Shown: positions 54,701-61,000 of the stretch, in pieces | Layout of the letters: each line of letters opens with the position of its first letter | Position numbering within the stretch: position 1 is the stretch's first letter | Origin: Deferribacteres bacterium | GTDB taxonomy: Bacteria > Zhuqueibacterota > Zhuqueibacteria > Zhuqueibacterales > Geothermadaptataceae | Assembly (NCBI GenBank): GCA_020633655.1 | Contig: JACKDF010000005.1 | Span: forward strand, 1-64,000 | Length of the DNA: 64,000 nucleotides | Direction: 5' to 3' | Position numbers and translations under genes: made by a program | Notes under the pieces: model-generated | Told to the model about the DNA's origin: nothing | The model's input: only the letters and a program-made list of their open reading frames with translations | Database searches by the model: none

Positions 54701-57700
54701 ATTTGGAACTCGATCTCGAAGCAGATCTTGGTATCGACACAGTGAAACAGGCAGAAATGTTTGCAGCCGTACGCGAGGAATATGGCATTGAGCGGGATGA
54801 AGATTTGCAATTGCGCGATTTCAACACGATTGAGCGTGTGATTGGTTTCGTTTATGACAAACGCCCGGATTTAAAACAGGTCGTTTCATCTCCGGAACCC
54901 GTTGCTTCAGCGTCATCTGCGCCTGCACCTAGAACACCACAAGGCGATGATGCAGTTAAAGTAAAAGTACTCCATCTCATTGCTGAACAAACCGGCTACC
55001 CCATCGATATGCTTGATCTGGAACTCGATCTCGAAGCAGACCTCGGTATTGACACGGTGAAACAGGCGGAAATGTTTGCTGCTGTGCGCGAGGAGTATGG
55101 TATCGAGCGCGATGAGGAACTGCAATTGCGTGAATTCAATACTATTGAACGGGTTATCGGTTTCGTTTACGAAAAACGTCCTGATCTAAAGCAGGCAGCC
55201 CCGGTTGCTGAAAGCTCAACACCGCAAAGTGTATCTGCTTCAGCTCAAGCTCCTGCAACAACGCCGCCGGCTGTGAAATTTGAAGCCGCAGTAAAAGGCG
55301 ATATTGAAGCAACAAAAAAGATTCAACGGCGTGTCCCAACCCCGGTACTGCGTCCTGAACTTGATTTATGCAAAGGAACAGGCGTGGAATTAGCAAAAAA
55401 CACCCGCGTTATTGTTCACACGGATGAGGGTGGCGTTGGTAAAGCGCTTATCAAAAAATTAGAAAAAATGGGTGTAAAAGTCCTGCTCATCGATGATGCA
55501 CCTGATGGTGAAACACTGGAGAAACGTATTCAGGCTTGGCTTGAAGAAGGCGCTATTACCGGCGTTTACTGGTTGCCAGCCCTGGATGCGGAGAAACCTA
55601 TTTCAGAGATGTCGCTCGCCGACTGGAAAGCTGCAACACACCGGCGTGTGAAGATGCTTTACACGACCATGCGTACTTTGTACACCACCGTTGGCGGCGC
55701 TGGAACATTTCTGGTTTCGGCAACGTGTTTGGGTGGACAGCATGGGTACGATGCAAATGGAGCATTGAATCCATTGGGTGGTCCGGTCGTCGGATTTACA
55801 AAAGCTTTCAAGCGGGAAAAACCGGAAGCACTTGTAAAAGCCGTTGATTTTGAAGCTGGTCGCAAAACTTCAGCTTTTGCCGATCTGCTCATCGCGGAAA
55901 CTTTAAGCGACCCGGGTATCGTTGAAGTTGGCTACAAAGACGGCAAGCGTTGGACGATCGGTTTACAGGAAAAGCCATTGGGCGATGCACCGGTTGGAAT
56001 GCAACTTGGTGAAGACTCGGTCTTTCTCGTAACCGGTGCTGCAGGCAGTATCACTTCGGCGATTGTTGCCGATCTGGCAGAGGCTTCTGGCGGAACTTTC
56101 TATTTGCTTGATCTTGCCCCAAAACCGGATGCAAATGATGCGGATATCCAAAAATTCGTCACCGATAAAGAAGGATTAAAACGGGATATTTTTGAACGCC
56201 TGAAAGCAAAAGGCGAGCGTGCTACACCGGCGATGGTGGAAAAAGTCATCGCTGGAATTGAACGGGAGCACGCAGCCCTTACAGGAATTCAGGCCATCGA
56301 ATCGGCAGGAGGGAAGGCACGGTACCACAGTCTGAACCTGCTTGATGAAAAAGCCGTGGCCGAAGTTATGCAGAAAATCTCGAAAGAAAGCGGTAAAATC
56401 GATGTACTGCTGCATGCTGGCGGTCTTGAAATCAGCCGTCTTTTACCGGATAAAGTGTCCTCTGAATTTGATCTCGTGTTCGATGTGAAAAGTGATGGCT
56501 GGTTCAATATGCTCTCAAACCTGGGTGACATGCCCTTGGGTGCGACGGTCGTTTTCAGCTCAATTGCTGGTCGATTTGGCAATGGCGGACAGACAGACTA
56601 CAGTGCAGCGAATGACTTGCTTTGTAAATATGTCTCCAGTTTCAAAAATGCACGGCCTGAAACACGGGGTATAGCAACCGACTGGACAGCCTGGGGCGGT
56701 ATCGGCATGGCGGTACGCGGATCGATTCCGACTGTTATGAAAGCAGCTGGTATCGATATGTTGCCACCGGAAGCAGGCATTTCGTTTATTCGCCGTGAAT
56801 TGACCTGCGCGACGGAAGGAGCGGAAATCGTTGTCGCCGGCAGCCTCGGCATCATGATGAAAGAATTCGATCCAAATGGCGGACTGGACGACGCCAAAGT
56901 CGCTGCCAAATTGCAGGAAAAAGGCATCATGACTGGTGTTGTAAAGAGTGCTGGTCTGTTCGAAGGTTTAACCATTGAATCGACATTCGTTCCCAAAGAG
57001 CAAGGCTTTCTCGAAGACCACCGTATCGGTGGAACACCGGTTCTGCCGGGTGTTATGGGCATTGAAGCGATGGTAGAAGCCGCGAAAGTCTTGTTCCCCG
57101 ACCGTTATGTTGCTGTGGTAGAAAATGTGGAATTCGACTCCCCGTTTAAATTCTACCGTGACCAGGAACGTACTGTGACCGTGAGGGCTTTCTTCGAAGC
57201 TGAAGGCGATGACATCATTGCCAATTGCCGCCTTGAAGGCGTTCGCCAGCTGCATGGTCAGGCCGATGCACAAGTCTCCACTCATTTCCGTTCCAGAATT
57301 CGTCTTTCTGCGGAAAAACCGGAAGCCATCAAAGGAAAAGCCGTTGGAAAAGCTGGTAAAAATTCCGTTTCGAAAGAGGAAATCTACAAGCTTTATTTCC
57401 ATGGCCCGGCTTATCAGGTGATGGAAAAAGCATGGAAATCGGGAGATCGTGTAATCGGTGAATTTGCTGCTGAATTACCGGCGAACCACACACCGGAAGA
57501 TCGGAACACTCTTGCGGATCCACGTTTGATTGAACTCTGTTTTCAAACGGCTGGTATTTGGGAGATGGGTGACAAAGACCGAATGGGCCTGCCTTATCGC
57601 ATTGCCTCAGTGAAACTCATAAAACCCGCATCCCAGGTAAAAGCGAAATTGTACGCAGCAGTTACAGCGAACGATGATGGCTCCTACGATGCAGAAATCG

Positions 57701-57810
57701 TTGACAGCAAAGGTCAGGTGTACCTGCAATTGCAGGGCTACAGCACCATGGCGTTGCCGGAAGCGATTGATAGCGAGTTGTTAAAGCCGTTGAAAGATGT
57801 TGTTGCGTAA
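48778..57810 (+). CDS. Giant type I lipid/polyketide synthase: KS-AT-KS-ACP(x5)-KR-DH
   Basis: Builds carbon chains on carrier domains from malonyl units. KS1 (about 5-470): active-site C217 in 'TDAACASAMAAF', His in 'EGHGTSTAVGD' and 'SNIGHLKAAAGAA'. AT (about 600-900): 'YTGQGSQY' and Ser700 in 'GHSLGEYGA'. KS2 (about 1020-1545): C1267 in 'NSACASTTQAVG', second His as 'VSHETYTPARGG', third in 'KGYTGHAMATGIED', plus a helical insertion near 1185-1220. Five ACPs (about 1630-2140) are separated by Ala/Pro linkers; each has 'LGIDTVKQAEMFAAVREEY', with Thr1664, 1772, 1880, 1988 and 2093 where Ser carries phosphopantetheine. KR (about 2210-2650): nucleotide loop 'VTGAAGSI' and Y2608 in 'TDYSAAND'. 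DH hotdog (about 2700-3000): H2748 in 'FLEDHRIGGTPVLPG' and the acid in 'LADPRLIELCFQ'. No ER, methyltransferase or thioesterase is seen. The layout is PfaA-like but with an extra KS before the ACPs. Confidence 0.92.
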   Translation: MSDRELKAVAVVGLGSIMPDAPNTATFWQNLINSKYSITDVDPSRWDPELYYDPDPKAPDKTYTRIGGWVRDWNWDPLKWRLPIPPKVSDAMDLAQKWSIACARELLADYGYPERPLNTERTGVILGNALGGDLHLMTAGRALFPEFYQNLLKAPSFLSLSGEKQKQIFQEFLQGVDKHFLQITEDTMPGELSNIVPGRVAALFNFNGPNYATDAACASAMAAFSAAIDGLISHEYDAVITGGVDANNGVSTFIKFCKIGALSATGSRPYAEGADGFVMGEGSALFLLKRVEDAERDGDKIYAIIRAMGASSDGKGKGITAPNPVGQHYAVERAWKNAGVSPTTVTMIEGHGTSTAVGDLVEAKALNDFFKGVGAQNQSIALGSVKSNIGHLKAAAGAAGMLKAVLSLHHKIIPESLNFHKPNPGLDFSQAPFYVPTKTMPWEATKDGVRRAGVSAFGFGGTNFHAVLEEYIPGRISSEMKARKASVVVNGSGGVPTQKFDAKVPLRGALVIGDQSKAAIATRLQAVLSEAKNGNAPEKKAPAEKDLHAPMRLAIDFEDAADLVSKGERALKALNSENDAMWRAMRAKGIFFGQGKTGKIAFLYTGQGSQYINMIEDLRDADPLVGDLFKRADEVMKPLLGKPLSNYIFADKNNSEAMAAAENDLKQTAITQPAVLTVDISLSKMLKSYGIKPDMVMGHSLGEYGALVGADALPFEDALKAVSARGKGMTDFSVEDNGMMAAVMGPLEEVKKILETVEGYVVIANINSLSQCVIGGATDAVQKAIKAMLDAGFTAQQIPVSHAFHTKIVAPASEPLVKTLEKLNFKSPEIPLIANVSGEPYPMGENVVPQMLEILRQQVSAPVQFVKGLNTLYDAGVRVFVEVGPKRVLHGFVEDVLKDKPDAVSFYTNHPRVGGIASFNIALCGLYAEGLGNAQPEVEVVAEQSVATQTYTPAPVAQPVAAAPVAPPFQQPAASMMMPTGGDQYSQLGKMFVDFIEKGFEIYSGGKVPSARASQRTGHVVISGASLGLPGNQRVFDDENIARILRGEQFIQQIPVQLREEMVKRNIHRLVKSEAGGPRFESITDVRDVVKLAGRLGKFDLVEEFGFPADRMVALDTVTALAIAAGLDALRDAGIPLVMKYKTTTKGTQLPDRWQLPEALRDETGIIFASAFPGTDSLIEEVEGNQRDISRRTRLAELQAIRSRLDGANGTLAAEIDARIQALQEEIAEDPYIFDRRFLFRVLSMGHSQFAEYIGARGPNTQINSACASTTQAVGLAQDWILAGRCSRVIILAADNITSDNSLGWFGAGFLATGAAATEDVVEEVALPFDRRRHGMIVGMGGAALVVETPEKVAERGMQPIAQVLSTVTANSAFHGTRLDVNHICQVMENLVSQAETQWGINRAAIAPQTVFVSHETYTPARGGSAAAEINALRSVFGSVADQIVISNTKGYTGHAMATGIEDVLAVKALETGVVPPVPNFKEIDPELGQLNISKGGNYPINYALRLGAGFGSQISMSLIQWIPMPDGQRRTPQQLGYAYRIIDQAAWQNWLHRISGNGSEGVEVYKRMLRVKDMGAARMPEAKPVAPAKPKPAPTPIVASVPSVVSSAPVPVTPAPAAAVPAQPVTSDGVKERVLQVIAQQTGYPVDMLDMELDLEADLGIDTVKQAEMFAAVREEYAIEREEDLQLRDFNTIERVIGFVYDKRPDLKQAAAAPAPQAPVTAAPMAPAPAAAPAADAVKTRVLQLIAEQTGYPIDMLDMELDLEADLGIDTVKQAEMFAAVREEYGIEREEDLQLRDFNTIERVIGFVYDKRPDLKQAAAAPAPQAPVAAAPVAPAQAAAPATDGVKTRVLQLIAEQTGYPIDMLDLELDLEADLGIDTVKQAEMFAAVREEYNIERDEELQLRDFNTIERVIGFVYDKRPDLKQTVPAPVAQTPVTAAPVTPAPLAATGDDAVKTKVLQLIAEQTGYPIDMLDLELDLEADLGIDTVKQAEMFAAVREEYGIERDEDLQLRDFNTIERVIGFVYDKRPDLKQVVSSPEPVASASSAPAPRTPQGDDAVKVKVLHLIAEQTGYPIDMLDLELDLEADLGIDTVKQAEMFAAVREEYGIERDEELQLREFNTIERVIGFVYEKRPDLKQAAPVAESSTPQSVSASAQAPATTPPAVKFEAAVKGDIEATKKIQRRVPTPVLRPELDLCKGTGVELAKNTRVIVHTDEGGVGKALIKKLEKMGVKVLLIDDAPDGETLEKRIQAWLEEGAITGVYWLPALDAEKPISEMSLADWKAATHRRVKMLYTTMRTLYTTVGGAGTFLVSATCLGGQHGYDANGALNPLGGPVVGFTKAFKREKPEALVKAVDFEAGRKTSAFADLLIAETLSDPGIVEVGYKDGKRWTIGLQEKPLGDAPVGMQLGEDSVFLVTGAAGSITSAIVADLAEASGGTFYLLDLAPKPDANDADIQKFVTDKEGLKRDIFERLKAKGERATPAMVEKVIAGIEREHAALTGIQAIESAGGKARYHSLNLLDEKAVAEVMQKISKESGKIDVLLHAGGLEISRLLPDKVSSEFDLVFDVKSDGWFNMLSNLGDMPLGATVVFSSIAGRFGNGGQTDYSAANDLLCKYVSSFKNARPETRGIATDWTAWGGIGMAVRGSIPTVMKAAGIDMLPPEAGISFIRRELTCATEGAEIVVAGSLGIMMKEFDPNGGLDDAKVAAKLQEKGIMTGVVKSAGLFEGLTIESTFVPKEQGFLEDHRIGGTPVLPGVMGIEAMVEAAKVLFPDRYVAVVENVEFDSPFKFYRDQERTVTVRAFFEAEGDDIIANCRLEGVRQLHGQADAQVSTHFRSRIRLSAEKPEAIKGKAVGKAGKNSVSKEEIYKLYFHGPAYQVMEKAWKSGDRVIGEFAAELPANHTPEDRNTLADPRLIELCFQTAGIWEMGDKDRMGLPYRIASVKLIKPASQVKAKLYAAVTANDDGSYDAEIVDSKGQVYLQLQGYSTMALPEAIDSELLKPLKDVVA
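53664..55200 (+). repeat. Five tandem carrier-domain repeats inside the synthase gene
   Basis: Units begin near 53664, 53985, 54312, 54636 and 54951, with a period of 324 bases (108 codons) except the last step (105 codons). Each holds a near-identical carrier core joined by Ala/Pro-rich linkers. The DNA is similar but not identical, with synonymous differences, so the duplications are not brand new but are kept alike. Confidence 0.9.
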
Positions 57811-57826
57811 TATGAATTAAAGCAAC

Positions 57827-57973
57827 CCTGACAGGATTTCGCACCTTTTTGAGACAGTAGAAAAAGGGATTAACCGGACGTTTTGCCTGTAGAAACGTCC
57901 GGTTCTACATTCAAATTTGAACCCTTCGGTAAGCTCAGGGTCCGAATTTTCATGTTTTACGAATCCTGTCAGG
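57827..57973. repeat. Nested palindromic intergenic cassette between synthase and carboxylase genes
   Basis: Outer arms CCTGACAGGATTTCG (57827-57841) and CGAATCCTGTCAGG (57960-57973) pair except for one bulged base. Inside are a perfect 12-base stem AACCGGACGTTT/AAACGTCCGGTT (57872-57883 and 57893-57904) and CCCTTCGGTAAGCTCAGGG (57922-57940), which resembles the TTCGAC...CTCAG repeat family of copies at 36267 and 40027. No T-run follows, so it is not an obvious terminator. Confidence 0.75.
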
Positions 57974-58029
57974 ATTATTTATATTTGAAGTTATAGATTT
58001 ATTCCCCCCAAAATTGAAATCGAGAAAGC

Positions 58030-61000
58030 ATGAAAAGAGATTTTACACGCGTAGCAATTGTTAACCGCGGCGAACCAGCCGTTCGTTTTATTCAAGCGGT
58101 GAAAGAATACAACAAAGAGAAAAATACCACGATCAATACGATTGCATTTTATACCGAACCGGATCAGAATTCTGTTTATGTTCGCGAGGCCGATTCGAGT
58201 TATTACCTTGGCCAGGCGAGCTACATCGATCCACAGGACGGCGAACGGCGGACTACTTATTTGAACTACGAACGCCTGAAATCAGCGTTGCTGGCGAGCA
58301 AAGCGGATGCGGTCTGGGTGGGTTGGGGATTTGTTGCTGAACACGATGCATTCGCTGAAATGTGTCGCGATCTCGGGCTGATTTTTATCGGACCTTCCCC
58401 TGAGGCGATGAGTGAATTGGGGAATAAAATTAAAGCGAAAAAATGGGCCGAAAAATTAAAAATTCCCGTAATCCCCTGGGGTGATTCACCTGTCCATGAT
58501 CTCACGGAAGCAGAAAAACAATCAGAAAATTTGAAGTATCCCGTCATGCTTAAAGCTGCTGCAGGTGGCGGCGGTCGGGGAATCCGCATGATTCGTGATA
58601 AAAGCGAGCTACGGGAGGCCTTCACGAGTGCGCAGAATGAAGCGCGTAAACTCTTTCGTGATGCAACACTCTTTCTGGAAAAATTTCTTGAAAATACCCG
58701 TCATATCGAAGTGCAAATTCTCGCCGATCAACACGGTACAATCTGGCCGCTTTCTCAACGGGATTGCAGCGTACAAAGGCGGCACCAGAAAGTTGTGGAG
58801 GAATGCCCTGTAGTTGGACTCGATGTGCAATTGCAAAAACAATTAAACGAAGCCGCGGTTGCAATTGCCAAAGCTGTCAATTATGAAAATACGGGTACTG
58901 TAGAATTTCTCGTAAATCCAAAATCGCAGACTTACTGGTTTCTCGAGGTCAATCCACGCCTTCAGGTAGAACATCCGGTAAGTGAGCTGACAACAGGGAT
59001 GGATGCTGTTAAAGCACAAATCGATATCGCACGCGGTGAAAAGTTGCCGTCAGTATGTCCCGCCAGTCATGGCCACGCCATTGAGGTTCGTCTGTATGCA
59101 GAAGATCCGGCCGACAACTTTGCCCCGGCCCCGGGCAAAATTAAAGTGCTGCATTTGCCAACGGGTGCAGGCGTTCGTGTCGATTCCGGAGTTGCGGAGA
59201 ACGAAGAAATTCCTGCTGAATTCGACCCCATGCTCGCGAAAATCATCGCTTATGGAAATTCACGACCGGAGGCTCTTGCCAGACTGTGCCGTGCGCTCAC
59301 GCAAACGTCGGTTATCGTACGCGGTGGAATGAGCAATAAGGGTTTTTTGCTCAGTCTTTTGCAGCACAAGGAAATTGAAAACGCCTCCGCACACGTAGAT
59401 TGGCTGGATAACGTTGTCAACAAAGGCGAATTATTCGATGTACAGAATGTGGAAATTGCCTTATTACACGGTGCTATTAAAGCATACCAGACAGAATTTG
59501 AAAAGGAAAAAGCAGAGTTTTTTACAGGTGCTCGCGGTGGTAGACCAGTCGTACGAAGTGAAACCGGGCATACGGTCAAATTGATCTATAAAGCGGAGAG
59601 TTATGAATTTGATGTCAGGCGAATGGGGCCGACACTTTATCGAATTGGCATAGAGAAAAACGAAATTTGGGTTGAGGCTGTCCAGCTTAGCAGCATCGAA
59701 TGGCGCTTGCATTTGGGGAACATCGCTTACCGGGTGTTTTTACTTTCTGAAGAACAATCTTTTCTCATCGAGGTTAATGGAGCGCAACATCGCATAACAT
59801 GGGATTACAATGGGGTGATCAAAGCTCCTGCACCCGCAGTAGTGATTTCCGCCCTCGTTGAGGAAGGGCAGACAATCGCACCGGGGGACCGGCTGTTTTT
59901 ATTGGAAGCCATGAAAATGGAAACTTCTGTGGTGGCGCACACCAGTGGTGTAGTAAAAGAAATTTTTGTGCGCAGCAATATGCAAGTCAATGCCGGTGAT
60001 TCACTGCTTGCCTATGACCCGGTTACGGCGGAAGATCAATCCAGCGCACGACCTGCTGTTCATGATCGGTCATCGCGAATTAATTTTACACAATTAGCAG
60101 GGCAGAAAGACGCTCATGCTTCCTGGCTGGATGTGTGCCGGACAAATCTCGAAGCTTCAAAAAATCTCTTGCGTGGCTATGATCAGGATGCAGTTGAGCG
60201 AAAAAAGATTTTAACGGCAAAAAATGCAATATTAAGTTCTCCTGAACTTGACTCGACTTTTCTCGAAAAAAATGAAAATGACGTTCTGCAACTGTTTATG
60301 GATATTGTGTCCCTTTTCCGTCGGAGCCCGCTTGCAGGAGAAGGCCAAAACGGTGATGCATTTGCAGATTTGGAATTTGCAAGTGATGTTCGTCTGGGTT
60401 CAAAGGAATATTTGTATTCCTACTTGCGTGATATGCCAGAACGCGGGAAGACGATGCCGGAAGGTTTTCGGTTGAAATTGATTCGGACACTGGCCCATTA
60501 TGGCGTTTCGAGCTTGCAACCAGGCGATGAGCTGGAGCTTAGTTTGTATCGCATTTGCAAATCGCACCAAAGAATGACGGAGCAATTACCGCTCATTCTT
60601 GATATCCTCAAACGTCGTCAATCTTGTCTGCAGAGGAATGATTCAGAAAGCACGGAAAAATTTCGTGGTATCCTGCAACGGCTTGTTGCCGAATCACGCA
60701 ATCGCTTCCCCGAAGTACACGAAGTTGCACATGACGTATTGTATAAATGTTTTGGTCAGCCTGTTCTTGAGAAGGTACGACACCAGCTTTTTGAAAATGT
60801 TGATGCACAATTGGCTGTTTTGCAGGATGATCCCGATGCACCGAGTCGAGAGAAGATTATCGATACACTTGTAAAATACCCGATACCCATCCATTCTGCA
60901 ATTACGAACTGGTTTAAAAAAAGTGAACCCCTGATGGTGGGGAACCTTCTGGAAACCCTTTCCCGACGTTATTACCGCATTCGTACGATCCTCAACCAAA

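Noticed and set aside
53664..55200. Tandem repeats that could suggest a CRISPR array or satellite
   Set aside because: Units are about 324 bases, in frame, and encode recognisable acyl carrier domains.
53455..55396. Several long antisense frames beneath the carrier-repeat region
   Set aside because: They repeat with the same 324-base period as the carrier domains and have Cys/His/Phe-rich compositions typical of the reverse strand of Asp/Glu/Gln-rich coding DNA; no ribosome sites.
48778..57810. Calling the synthase a true PUFA synthase (PfaA)
   Set aside because: It has an extra KS before the ACPs and Thr carriers, and no PfaB, PfaC or PfaD partners are seen in the window, so a specific product call is not supported.
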